In this document: one piece after another, positions 33,347-42,114 of the stretch
Layout: each line of letters begins with the position of its first letter
Position numbering within the stretch: the stretch's first letter is position 1
From: CAYYNQ01 sp964473105
GTDB taxonomy: Bacteria; Sumerlaeota; Sumerlaeia; MVZB01
Direction: 5' to 3'
DNA length: 43,795 nt
Assembly (NCBI GenBank): GCA_964473105.1
Contig: CAYYNQ010000104.1
Location: forward strand, 1 to 43,795
The notes under the pieces: model-generated
What the model was told of the DNA's origin: nothing
Databases searched by the model: none
Seen by the model: only the letters and a program-made list of their open reading frames with translations
Program-made: the position numbers and the translations under genes

Positions 33347-34936
33347 ATGCATAGAGCGCCCCTTTGGTTCAGAAAATTGCTTGTATCAGCTTCTCTTGTT
33401 TTCATGATTCACCCTGGGCCTAAACTGGGTGCAGATGAACCATTCAACCGGGAAAAATATCTACTGCTGGATTCGCGTCTTATTGACCAGGCTGAAAATG
33501 TGAAACTTTCGGTAGGGACTGTCCAAAAGCATCCCGAAAATCCACTGTTCGGCCAAGACTATCCGTGGGAACCCAACTATGCCAATTTTTACGGGAACAT
33601 CCATCATGACAGCAAAGAACAGGTTTACAAGCTCTGGTATAATATTTTCCTGGTCGACGATGCCTTCTGGCGAACCCACCCCGACCAACGGAAACCCGAG
33701 ACACATGCTCCCGGGGATCCCTCCGACTATAAAAACCTGACTGATTACGGGAAACTTCATCATCCGGAATGGCTTGATGAAGATCCGGAATTTACTCGGG
33801 GAATGTCCGGTTGGCACAATGTGCAACGGAAGTTGGGTGTCTGCTATGCCACATCAAAGGACGGTATCCACTGGGACAAACCGTTTATGGATATTGAACC
33901 TTTCCATGGCTTGGAATCCAACATCCTCCTTTGGGATGCACATGGAGCGGGTGTTTTTTACGACGAGCGTGAGCGCGATCCGGCCAGGAAGTACAAAATG
34001 TTCACGCAATTCCTCTTTCGAAAAAAACAAATGTCCGGAAGTCCTGAACCGGATTACATGCCACACATATCCGTTGCCTTTTCGCCCGACGGGTTACGCT
34101 GGGAAGAGCCCATCCCCTGCCCGGAAATTGAATCGGCGGGCGATACCCACAACAACGCCTTCTGGGCTCCCGAACTGAACAAGTATGTGGGAATCACTCG
34201 CCACTGGAAGGATGGCAGGGTCGAACCCGGCGGACTCAGGCTGGTAAACCGGACCGAAAGCCCTGATTATATCCACTGGACCAAATCCGTTGAAGTCTTG
34301 CGCGGAACCCTCGAGGCCCAGACTTATGCCATGCCCACATTCCGTTATGCTGATGTTTACCTTGGGCTTGTCATGATCCTCCGAAACTGGGAGGACCGTA
34401 TGCACTGTGAACTTGCATGGAGCCCCGACACTATTCACTGGGAACGCATTGATGAGGGTGTCCCCCTGATCCCCAACGGACCTGACATCGGAAAACTTGA
34501 CTGGGGGTGCGTTTTTACCTGCGATAATCCGGTCTTTCTGGAGGATAAAATCCGACTTTATTATCAGGGAACCAATGGATTGCACGCAGGCTGGAAGGAT
34601 TCCTATCTTTGTCTCGCTGAACTACGCCCGGACGGGTTTGCTGGTTACGGGGCTGTCCCCGGGAAGACAGGTATTGTGACAACTAAGCCCATCCTGTGTT
34701 CCGGGGAGGTCCTGAAGATCAATGCCGATGTAGAGGACGGGGCGATCCGGGTTGGGATTGATGGAGACCGAGACCGCACAACTTCAAAATGCATGCCGAT
34801 TACCGACAGCCTGATCAACGGCTCGGTAAAATGGGATGGCGCTCATGATATGGCTGACCTGAATGGATCAGCAGTCCGGCTTCGTTTTGAGATCAAGGGT
34901 GATGCCAAGATTTATTCATTCAGCTTCACGAATTGA
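33347..34936 (+). CDS. Secreted propeller-type glycosidase-like protein, copy B
   Basis: Paralogue of the protein at 26450-27976, 529 residues, with AAAGGA 7 bases before the ATG. Signal peptide: basic start (HRAPLWFRK) then LLVSASLVFMIHPG. Shared blocks with copy A: REKYLLLDSRLIDQ, NPLFGQDYPWEPNYANFYGN, GVCYATSKDGIHWDKP, GVFYDERERDPARKYKMF, THNNAFWAPELNKYVGITR, LAWSPDTIHWERI and the C-terminal RFEIKGDAKIYSF. It has an insert of about 25 residues near 100-125 (QRKPETHAPGDPSDYK) that copy A has in a different form. Conserved Asp and Glu in the repeated turns could be catalytic. Co-transcribed with rhaI, 15 bases after its stop, so a role in releasing a rhamnose-type sugar outside the cytoplasm is likely but unproven. 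Confidence 0.78.
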   Translation: MHRAPLWFRKLLVSASLVFMIHPGPKLGADEPFNREKYLLLDSRLIDQAENVKLSVGTVQKHPENPLFGQDYPWEPNYANFYGNIHHDSKEQVYKLWYNIFLVDDAFWRTHPDQRKPETHAPGDPSDYKNLTDYGKLHHPEWLDEDPEFTRGMSGWHNVQRKLGVCYATSKDGIHWDKPFMDIEPFHGLESNILLWDAHGAGVFYDERERDPARKYKMFTQFLFRKKQMSGSPEPDYMPHISVAFSPDGLRWEEPIPCPEIESAGDTHNNAFWAPELNKYVGITRHWKDGRVEPGGLRLVNRTESPDYIHWTKSVEVLRGTLEAQTYAMPTFRYADVYLGLVMILRNWEDRMHCELAWSPDTIHWERIDEGVPLIPNGPDIGKLDWGCVFTCDNPVFLEDKIRLYYQGTNGLHAGWKDSYLCLAELRPDGFAGYGAVPGKTGIVTTKPILCSGEVLKINADVEDGAIRVGIDGDRDRTTSKCMPITDSLINGSVKWDGAHDMADLNGSAVRLRFEIKGDAKIYSFSFTN

Positions 34937-35113
34937 GTCCGCAGGCCTCGACCCAGTTGATAAGGACACGGCTTGAGATAAACAGATATACTTTTTGCAA
35001 GGACGCTGGTTATCGCACCGATTGAAGCTGAACCGACACAAAAGGAAAACTGCAAAAGAAAAACGCTGAACCTTCAATACGACGAAAGATCAGCGGTGTC
35101 AGCATTTAATATC
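34937..35113. other. Short intergenic stretch before tRNA-Cys
   Basis: A-rich, no gene seen. No hairpin with T-run marks the end of the rhaI operon; termination here may be factor-dependent or lie further on. Confidence 0.3.
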
Positions 35114-35190
35114 TGGAGGAGACGGGGGGATTCGAACCCCCGAATAACGGATTTGCAGTCCGTCGCCTTAAACCACTTGGCCACGTCTCC
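35114..35190 (-). tRNA. tRNA-Cys (anticodon GCA)
   Basis: Read on the minus strand: acceptor GGAGACG pairs with CGTCTCC, discriminator T and encoded CCA (35114-35116). The anticodon arm is ACGGA-CTGCAAA-TCCGT; GCA lies at 35154-35156 on the complement. The T-arm GGGGGTTCGAATCCCCC is perfect. D-arm GGCCAAGTGGTTTAAGGC. Confidence 0.97.
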
Positions 35191-35206
35191 TTTGTCCTTA
35201 AAAACC

Positions 35207-35234
35207 ATGCTATCAGCAGTGTATACAGGGTCAA
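35207..35234 (-). promoter_or_regulatory. Probable promoter of tRNA-Cys
   Basis: On the minus strand TTGACC (35234-35229) and TAGCAT (35212-35207) are 16 bases apart. The predicted start near 35200 is about 10 bases upstream of the tRNA 5' end. Confidence 0.5.
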
Positions 35235-36251
35235 GCCAAAACCTTCCACGCCTGATTGCTTGTCAACTTTGGCCGGATTCCCACCGGACCTCATGACAAT
35301 ACTTCGGGAACAATTCCTCGACTGTTCCAACGGGCAGAAGTTATCTTCCTGTTTGTGGACAAATTGCGGGGGAGAATACATGTTCCGGACCCTGGTTGGA
35401 TCCGGGGAAGCCAATTTTCTTATCCGAAAGATTGAATGGAATTTATCAGGGTGACACAAATGGGACCGGCTGTCCCCCTGACCGGACCGCTTAAGTGACC
35501 ACAATCGATTATGCCGGGATTTTAAGCTCACAGGAAAAATATCATCATTAAATGACGGGCTGGAAACCCATCGGCCTGAAACCTGTGGCCAAGTCCGGCA
35601 GGGGGATATCAACAGACGGCTGAGCAATATGACTGGGAGCACGGTCGTTTTTGAGCGTTGGGCCGCTTGGTTACCAACACCCAACCCCAACATACCGCTG
35701 ATGCCCACCCAGGCCCCAGACTTCAAACCTCTACGCCCCCATTATTATCATCTCCAGACTCTATCAGCCCTTGAAACAGGAATTATGAAGGCCCGACACC
35801 AAGGCCTTCGATCGCATCGAAGATTATCATGCGCCAAGATTTGGATAACTACCCACAATTTGGCACAATAATTCATATATATATGATTATATTGGTTTTA
35901 TACGTGTATTCGGGCCTTTCTGGTCAAAATATGGTAGATATGGCTAAGGTCTTCTGCCCCAGTGATGGACGCTTAACCTCATCGGGCCCGTCCCGATGAA
36001 TTATCATTTTCTCTGAAACAAGACCGATTTTCCTTTCTTTTTGACAGCCGTTTTGTAGGATAGGGGTCTGATTCTCGGTTCGGTTTTCTTTTCGTGAGAG
36101 TTCTCTGTATTTTTTGCGTGAATCCCCCAGGAAAAGTTTAGCGATGGAACGAGATGAACCTTCCGGATGAAGGCGCTGATCCGGAGGCGGAATCGATGCG
36201 TCAATTATTCTTTTTTTGGGTCGACAGAGTTTCGACGAAAGGTGGAAAGAA
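35235..36251. other. Long non-coding stretch between tRNA-Cys and the RRM gene
   Basis: About 1 kb with no supportable gene. A frame of 206 codons on the minus strand runs through the tRNA and is not real. The stretch has an imperfect GC-rich hairpin at about 35461-35491, a very AT-rich part at 35865-35905 (probable promoter area) and a long leader before the RRM gene with a 5-bp hairpin at 36220-36236. A poly-T run lies at 36210-36217. Confidence 0.4.
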
Positions 36252-36536
36252 ATGAGGTTATACGTAGGAAATCTCAATTACAGGACCAGTGAAGACGAAC
36301 TGGCCTCGATGTTTGGGGAATATGGCCAAGTTGAGTCGGCCGTGATCATCTCCGACCGGGAAACCGGCCGCTCCAAAGGCTTTGGTTTTGTTGAGTTCAG
36401 CAGTGATGACGATGCTCGCAAAGCCATAGAAGAGATGAATGGCAAGGAAGTTGAAGGCCGTCCGCTGAAGGTCAACGAGGCACGCCCGCGCGAAGATCGT
36501 GGTGGTGGTGGTGGTGGCGGCGGACGTCGTTACTAA
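36252..36536 (+). CDS. Small single-RRM RNA-binding protein with Gly-rich tail
   Basis: Protein of 94 residues made of one RNA recognition motif plus a short Gly-rich end. RNP2 is LYVGNL (3-8) and RNP1 is KGFGFVEF (42-49); both have the aromatic residues that stack on RNA. The tail DRGGGGGGGGRRY is like the cyanobacterial Rbp and PVC cold-inducible RRM proteins. The ATG at 36252 has GGTGGAAAG just upstream and starts right at the fold; an upstream TTG frame is rejected. It stands alone with a long leader and a strong terminator, which suits a highly expressed stress or cold-shock RNA chaperone. The exact RNA targets are not known. Confidence 0.93.
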   Translation: MRLYVGNLNYRTSEDELASMFGEYGQVESAVIISDRETGRSKGFGFVEFSSDDDARKAIEEMNGKEVEGRPLKVNEARPREDRGGGGGGGGRRY

Positions 36537-36568
36537 AAACGATTTCCGGTTTTAATCCTGAAACTTAG

Positions 36569-36617
36569 GACCGACTACCTTTCTCCCCTGTCGGAGGAAG
36601 GGCAGTCGGTCTTTTTT
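36569..36617 (+). terminator. Rho-independent terminator of the RRM gene
   Basis: GACCGACT (36569-36576) pairs perfectly with AGTCGGTC (36604-36611), extended inward by a second, slightly imperfect stem, and is followed at once by six T (36612-36617). It lies 32 bases after the RRM stop codon. Confidence 0.9.
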
Positions 36618-36866
36618 GATGCATACCGACCCGGCAAAATCAGGCGAATGTCGTGGAAGCACTGCTTCACACATGTAAAGGGAAACCGATCCCGCAAAAT
36701 TTACCATGAATCCAAATCAGGGCAATAAACATCTAAAGAGGACTCGGAAACCGAAATAGACATCAATCGTACCTATATATACTCTGTCCTCTCGTTGGAT
36801 CCGAGAGATCCGAAGAACGCGGTTCATGGACGCCCGCCTGAAGTCACAAAAAGCGGCAATCAACCG

Positions 36867-37217
36867 CTAGAATAATTTTCCCCAGTTATCCTCCCTGAAC
36901 CCGACCACGCCGAAACCCGGACCCAACACGAATGGACGCTTGATCAGGTTTCCATTTTCGGCTAGCAGGTTGACTACTTGTTCAGGAGTCATGTCGGGGA
37001 TTTTTGACTTAATATCGAACGTCCGGTAATCCTTGCCGGCAGTATTAAAAAGCTTCTTCAAGTCACCACCCAAATGCTTCAACATCATCTTCAAGTCCTC
37101 TTTTGAGGGCGGCGTCTCACGAATCGGGAACAGCCTGTATTCAATACCCCTGAGATCAAGAAATCTAAGTGCCCTGCGACAGGTATCACATTGATGGTGA
37201 TGGTATATCTTGATCAT
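36867..37217 (-). CDS. ArsC/Spx-family thioredoxin-fold protein
   Basis: Protein of 116 residues of the ArsC/Spx/YffB family. It starts MIKIYHHHQCDTCRRAL with a CxxC pair (C10, C13), a usual mark of Spx- and YffB-like members, whereas classic ArsC has a single Cys here. The rest fits the family: YRLFPIRETPPSKEDLKMML, LFNTAGKDYR and NGNLIKRPFVLG near the C-terminus, with the conserved Arg. Real arsenate reductase action is doubtful; a glutathione- or thioredoxin-linked reductase role is equally possible. It sits 22 bases downstream of the DprE1-like gene on the same strand and may share its transcript, although a functional link is unlikely. Confidence 0.85.
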   Translation of the reverse strand: MIKIYHHHQCDTCRRALRFLDLRGIEYRLFPIRETPPSKEDLKMMLKHLGGDLKKLFNTAGKDYRTFDIKSKIPDMTPEQVVNLLAENGNLIKRPFVLGPGFGVVGFREDNWGKLF

Positions 37218-37239
37218 GCATAAGCTTCCCAGTTGTGAT

Positions 37240-38727
37240 TCATGAATTGGAGGTGTTCCTACCCGGGGATCCGAACCGATCCCCGAAGAGTCGTCTTGAA
37301 AGGTTGGTCTGGAGCAGATTTTCCGGGTCGTATTCCTGTTTCAGCCTCAGGAAAGCCTTGAGTTTATCGGCAGGAAATATCTGTTCAATCAGCTCAGGTC
37401 GCAAAGTTGAATCCTTGGCAAAATAAAACTTTCCACCCGCCTCAAGCACAATACGGTCAAGATCGTGTGTCATCGCCCATAGTTTTCGTCGATTCCCGGA
37501 AGTTACGCGGAAATCCAGAGCCAGGGAATAACCATCCAATGCAGGCGTCATCAGGAAGGGATCGGGACGGTGTTTCTTGAATACACCCAGATAGGACGGC
37601 ATCCCGGCCATACGGCTGATCCTGAGGATTTCCTCAAATCCCCGCATGGCGTTTTGTGTGGGAATGAAACTCTGATACTGGATTAGTCCGCCCGGTTTGT
37701 ATGCCCATTTCCAGTTTGGGACATAATCTAGCAGGAAGGCAAACTCGGCATGGGACATCAGGTAACTTTCCCCGGGTAATGACAGCCGGCTGAACCAGTA
37801 TTTCATCGTGTTGACCAATCGCATTCCCCGGTTATTCACAAAGGGTCTCATTAACATCCAAGTCACAGATCTGGGGAAAAGGCCGAGAATCCGGCCAGGC
37901 AGATCCTGAGCAGCAACAGTCAGTGTATCAACGGATCGGGCATCCTCGCCTTCCTGCAGGTAGCCGGCAGAATGCACAATTCCCCGTCCCACAAACGACG
38001 ACCCACCCTTGATACAATCGATCCAACCCACAAGGTAATCTGAATGGTCGACACGATTTTCAAACGTGTCAACCATTGCAGCAATATTACCCACCCTCAG
38101 CGCTTCAATCCTCAAAAGGCCAGAATAAATTTTTTTCATCCGGAGTACCAGCCGCGTGAAACACCCGAGCATCCCGAATCCACTGATTGCGGCATGAAAA
38201 AGACCGGGATTTGATTCCCGGCTGCAAGTCCGGATCGATCCATTCGACAACATCAGATCAAACTCGACAACATGGTTCCCGAATGGCCCCTCACGATAAT
38301 TGTTTTTACCATGGATATTCATGGCTGCACAGCCGCCGGAAGTCGTCTTCATTGTCCCAGACACAACCGGTGGCCACCATCCGTCCGGGATCACATGTTT
38401 CCAGATTTGCTCGAGTGTAGTGCCAGGTTCGACCGTGATCAGCCCCATGTCTGGATCCCAGTCGAGAATGCGGCCCATTCTGCTAAAATCGAGTACGATC
38501 TCGTCCTCGTTGAGGGATGCATCGCCATATGAGTTTCCACTACCCCGAAGCGCGATTGACTTCCCACTGCTGCGGGCCAATCTGAAAATCCCATCCAGTT
38601 CATTCAGATCACGGGGAAGATAACAATAGCTGTGTGAATGGGATGTCATGCCCCATCCTTCAACCTTCGCCACCTGCCGGAGACTAAGGCGTGGGGATCC
38701 GCTCGACCTAGAAATTTCCTGATTCAT
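37240..38727 (-). CDS. DprE1-like FAD-dependent oxidoreductase
   Basis: FAD-binding oxidoreductase of 495 residues, close to decaprenyl-phospho-ribose 2-oxidase (DprE1) in layout. FAD domain: RGSGNSYGDASLN (61-73), NIHGKNNY with H139, GPFGNHVVEFD (147-157). Substrate domain: GGLIQYQSFIPT (346-357), GVFKKHRP, DGYSLALDF (398-406) and FAKDSTLRPE with K438. In mycobacterial DprE1 the Cys attacked by benzothiazinones lies in WNICVDF; here the same position is A403. DprE1 oxidises C2 of the polyprenyl-phosphate ribose and DprE2 reduces it back with inverted configuration, giving the arabinose donor. The ATG at 38727 is 11 bases after the DprE2-like stop; earlier ATGs would overlap that gene. Confidence 0.85.
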   Translation of the reverse strand: MNQEISRSSGSPRLSLRQVAKVEGWGMTSHSHSYCYLPRDLNELDGIFRLARSSGKSIALRGSGNSYGDASLNEDEIVLDFSRMGRILDWDPDMGLITVEPGTTLEQIWKHVIPDGWWPPVVSGTMKTTSGGCAAMNIHGKNNYREGPFGNHVVEFDLMLSNGSIRTCSRESNPGLFHAAISGFGMLGCFTRLVLRMKKIYSGLLRIEALRVGNIAAMVDTFENRVDHSDYLVGWIDCIKGGSSFVGRGIVHSAGYLQEGEDARSVDTLTVAAQDLPGRILGLFPRSVTWMLMRPFVNNRGMRLVNTMKYWFSRLSLPGESYLMSHAEFAFLLDYVPNWKWAYKPGGLIQYQSFIPTQNAMRGFEEILRISRMAGMPSYLGVFKKHRPDPFLMTPALDGYSLALDFRVTSGNRRKLWAMTHDLDRIVLEAGGKFYFAKDSTLRPELIEQIFPADKLKAFLRLKQEYDPENLLQTNLSRRLFGDRFGSPGRNTSNS

Positions 38728-38738
38728 GCCACTTGAAT

Positions 38739-39491
38739 TCAGATCTGTAGTCTCCTGAATATAAAGGATGGGATATGACGGATGAGCAACATAATATACC
38801 GCCAACGCGCAGGAACATAAACAGTGCCGCGACTCCTGTGGATACCGCGGATGATGATTTTCGCCGCAGCGTCCGCCGATATCATGAACGGCATTGATCC
38901 AAGTCCGGCGGTCATCGGCGTATCAACGGGACCCGGTTTGACGGTCACGACCCGAACATCCTGCATCGCCAAACGATTTCTGAGAGATTCAAGGTAAATG
39001 GCTTGGGCGCCTTTGGACGTGTTATAGACAGGCTGTCCGGTACGGCCCCGGTCCCCGGCCACCGAGCCAATGCCAACAATCGTGCCGCGTTTGATGCGTC
39101 CAAAAAAATCCGCCGACTCATTCAGCCAAGCAACCTGCCCCATGAGGTTGACCTCAATCATCAGTTTGTCCTTGATGAAATCATATTCGTCCTTCCCGAC
39201 AGCAGGCATAACGCCGGCCGCATAAATGACAAGCTCTAACCCGCCCAGTAAATCCACAATTGACTCGAATAAATGTGGGACAGAGACCGTATCCGTAACA
39301 TCATGGACGAATACAGATGCCTTCCCCTGACCCGGGAAGCCGTTAATTGCTCCTGCAACCCGTTCCAATTCATCGCGACGACGGGACACAAGGGCAAGGT
39401 TCCAGCCGATATGGCCCAAGTTCACGGCCAAGGCCTCGCCGATCCCAGAGGAAGCCCCGATGATCAACCCTGTTCTTGAATTCAATTGCAT
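38739..39491 (-). CDS. DprE2-like short-chain dehydrogenase
   Basis: Classical SDR of 250 residues. NAD(P) motif GASSGIG (12-18), catalytic region IGSVAGDRGRTGQPVYNTSK with Ser, Tyr and Lys in place, and PGPVDTPM. The C-terminal end (LLIRHIPSFIFRRLQI) is hydrophobic and basic, as in DprE2, where it helps membrane contact. It would reduce the 2-keto intermediate from the DprE1-like enzyme to the arabino form. The gene is first in the pair, 11 bases before dprE1-like, so they form an operon. As a single gene it would be called a generic SDR; the neighbour makes DprE2 the best reading. Divergent from the O-antigen ligase gene. Confidence 0.8.
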   Translation of the reverse strand: MQLNSRTGLIIGASSGIGEALAVNLGHIGWNLALVSRRRDELERVAGAINGFPGQGKASVFVHDVTDTVSVPHLFESIVDLLGGLELVIYAAGVMPAVGKDEYDFIKDKLMIEVNLMGQVAWLNESADFFGRIKRGTIVGIGSVAGDRGRTGQPVYNTSKGAQAIYLESLRNRLAMQDVRVVTVKPGPVDTPMTAGLGSMPFMISADAAAKIIIRGIHRSRGTVYVPARWRYIMLLIRHIPSFIFRRLQI

Positions 39492-39742
39492 GTTGGCTTC
39501 ACCTTAGTCGACGATCCCCGACCTTCGTATTGGCCGGCACGCAATATAACCCCCCGCAATGCAAATAACCGCCTCCATCGTAATCGATCATTCCGTTGAA
39601 ATACCAGCAGAAGATCGGTGTCGTTGCAGGAGATTCTGATTTCCAACACACCCGGTTTAAAATAATATGGCAACACTGCAGCCAGAGCGCCATCCACATG
39701 GCGGTATCCGGACCTGCAAAACCAAAGTTTCCCGGTTTTATC

Positions 39743-41749
39743 ATGAATACCCCTGAAACCAATCCGATTCATCCAGACGGACCGTCCCGACCGGACCCAT
39801 TGCCACACCATGATGGTTCCGCATGCATAGGAACGGCCCTGTCACGTGCGAGTTGCCTTGCGGGTGTCCTTTTTTGGTTGATCATATTCACATGGCTATG
39901 GGTCGGTATCCCCGAGGGTTCAACCACGACACGCTGGCTTGGTACGGCATGGTTCCTTCTTGGCCTGATATCCCCAATGGGCTGGTGCTGGTCGTTTGCT
40001 CTGGCACTACCTTGGTTTGGAAACAACCCGGGAGGGGAACATCAGCTTTATCTGCTCGAGATGGGGCTGATGGGCCTCGTCATCCATCACCTCGCCGCGC
40101 GGCTGAACATGGTCTACCAAGCCCGTCGTAACTGGATTGACCCATGGATACGTCTGTTTTGTGTCATGAGCTGTGTCGGCATGATCCCACAGTTGCGCTG
40201 GTTATGGTGCGAACTGGTCCAGCACAAGACAAATTTTATCTACAGCATTTACAATCACTATGGGACAGCGCCGGTCTTCAGCCTGCAAATCGTATTGAAG
40301 CTCGTTCTTGCCGCAGGTTTTTATTCCTGGCTCCGTGATCGGCCGTGGCCCGGTCCAACGCAATCGCGATACTGGTGGACCATGGTCGCGGTGCTGGCCG
40401 GATCTGCCATTTTTGGCCTTCTCAACCTTCTCGATCTAGCGCCGGCGGATTGGTGGCGACCGGACAATCCAGACCTGCTAAAAATATCATCCCTGCGGCT
40501 CCAGTCCCTGTATTACCATTCGGGATGGTATGCACAATACCTAATATGTCTGGCCCCCGCGGCACTGGCACTTGCAATGACCTCACGCGGGTTGACGAGG
40601 TTCTCGGCATGGATTCTGGTTGTCCTGCTGACTGTCACGGTTATGTTTACTTACCAACGTGCCGGTTGGCTGGCCATGGTCGCAGGCTATCTATCGGTCG
40701 TGATTGGGATCAATCTGTCAGCCAGAACATGGCGCGATTCACTCCTCAGAATGATGTTATCTACAGTCGGATTGTTACTCTGCATCTGCCTGATCTTTTT
40801 CATTCTGGCCATTTTCATCCCCTCCTTCTACGACCGCCTGACTGAAATAGCGCATTTCAAACATAGGACCGATATCTGGCAATCGGCCCTCGAGTTGTCA
40901 CGGCTCTCACCGATTACAGGTATCGGTACAGGAAATTATCATCATGCACACAGCATGCTTTTCACGACTGGTCATCCGTGGTACCTGGTCGACAAGGTGA
41001 CCGCACACAGTGTATACATCCAAATACTTGCAACCGGCGGAATTCTGAGCTTGGTGGTGTTCCTCGTAGCCTTGGGAGGTATCCTGTGGCGAGCATGGAA
41101 GGGAGTATTGTTTATTCCCGGAAACCAACCCCTGCAGCAGCATGCAGGCACTTTCCAAACACGGCTCGCGTTGATGGGCGGCCTGACAGCACTTTCCGTC
41201 AACGGGATTTTCCAGCATATATTCTATATACGGACGATCGAGCTGTTGTTCTGGTTATTCGTGGGTATCTGCAGCTGGTTTGTTTCGGCCGAGTCGCGTG
41301 CGCAAAGAATCCGTTTCCCGACAACCATCGGCACTCTCAACCTGCTGGTCATCAGCGTGTTCCTGGCGCTACTGGTTGCATGGGAAAACCAGGATGGCCT
41401 GAAGCCCTGGAAGGTATGGGTTAACGAGGCCAGTTTTCTGGTGGGCGGTGATCATGTCCGTTTATCCATCCCACCCGGCAGAAACTCCATCCGATTCCCG
41501 GTCGCCTCCATCGACCTGGATGCCGACCGTATCCCGGTAACCTATACCTTCTCAATCGAAGGCAGGACCCTGCAGGAATCGAATCTGGGCAATCAAGAGA
41601 CACGGTGGATTGAATTGGATCTACCGCCGGACCGCAACCCCATGGCCCCTCTCGATATCCGGGTATCCCGGACATGGTCACCGTGGTACTGTGGCCTCAA
41701 GGAAATGCCAATCCTCGAAATGGGTGTGCTTTATCTTCATCCGGAGTAA
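39743..41749 (+). CDS. O-antigen ligase/polymerase (Wzy_C) family membrane protein
   Basis: Protein of 668 residues from the chosen ATG with 11-12 transmembrane helices in about residues 40-530. The Wzy_C/WaaL region has YQRAGWLAMVAGYLSVVIG, then GIGTGNYHHAHSM and VTAHSVYIQILATGGILSLV, the RAGW, G-x-G and H-x-x-Y/L pattern of the large periplasmic loop in O-antigen ligases and polymerases. The last 120 residues are soluble and beta-rich (LSIPPGRNSIRFPVASIDLD) and probably periplasmic. Starts at 39698 or 39743 are both possible and neither has a good ribosome site. It joins glycan chains to a lipid or to each other; next to DprE1/E2 the donor may contain arabinose, which is inference. Confidence 0.85.
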   Translation: MNTPETNPIHPDGPSRPDPLPHHDGSACIGTALSRASCLAGVLFWLIIFTWLWVGIPEGSTTTRWLGTAWFLLGLISPMGWCWSFALALPWFGNNPGGEHQLYLLEMGLMGLVIHHLAARLNMVYQARRNWIDPWIRLFCVMSCVGMIPQLRWLWCELVQHKTNFIYSIYNHYGTAPVFSLQIVLKLVLAAGFYSWLRDRPWPGPTQSRYWWTMVAVLAGSAIFGLLNLLDLAPADWWRPDNPDLLKISSLRLQSLYYHSGWYAQYLICLAPAALALAMTSRGLTRFSAWILVVLLTVTVMFTYQRAGWLAMVAGYLSVVIGINLSARTWRDSLLRMMLSTVGLLLCICLIFFILAIFIPSFYDRLTEIAHFKHRTDIWQSALELSRLSPITGIGTGNYHHAHSMLFTTGHPWYLVDKVTAHSVYIQILATGGILSLVVFLVALGGILWRAWKGVLFIPGNQPLQQHAGTFQTRLALMGGLTALSVNGIFQHIFYIRTIELLFWLFVGICSWFVSAESRAQRIRFPTTIGTLNLLVISVFLALLVAWENQDGLKPWKVWVNEASFLVGGDHVRLSIPPGRNSIRFPVASIDLDADRIPVTYTFSIEGRTLQESNLGNQETRWIELDLPPDRNPMAPLDIRVSRTWSPWYCGLKEMPILEMGVLYLHPE

Positions 41750-42114
41750 ATATAAAACTGGCATGGCCGAAAATCCGTGCAGCAAAAGCAATCATGGATA
41801 CAAGGAAGGTTACAAGGTTTTTAATTCATGGGCATAGCACTTTTTCATCCATGCTGGTACATTGGCTCAGTGTATCCTGATAATGTCGCAATTTTTGCGG
41901 ATGCGTTATGAGGGCAGATTTGCAATGCCCAGACAAAGCCAGGCCTCATTGCGCCCGATTCGCGGAAATATATTAAATGGACTACCCCCGGGAGAATGAT
42001 ACCTCCTTCCCGTAACCTGAGCGCAGGAAATAGTTGGATAAACAATTCTGGGTGAAGCCCGTGAAATGGGCCGATCAGGCAAGAATATTGGTGCATAAAC
42101 GGGAGGGAAAACCG
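41750..42114 (+). promoter_or_regulatory. Structured leader before the TPR-like gene
   Basis: About 365 bases without a gene. It contains a tight hairpin CGCAA-TTT-TTGCG (41887-41899), flanked by ATAATG (41880-41885) and a near match CGTTAT, and a second inverted repeat GGGCA/TGCCC (41912-41930). These could be a structured RNA leader or a terminator for the ligase; no known riboswitch consensus was recognised. GGGAGGG precedes the ATG at 42115. Confidence 0.4.

Noticed and set aside
35106..35726. Open frame of 206 codons on the minus strand
   Set aside because: It runs through the whole tRNA-Cys gene and the tRNA sense strand explains its last 25 residues; no homology-like motif or ribosome site.
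35860..35880. Sigma-54-like promoter (TTGGCACAATAATTCAT)
   Set aside because: The -24 GG element fits, but the -12 GC is missing (TTCA instead of TTGC).
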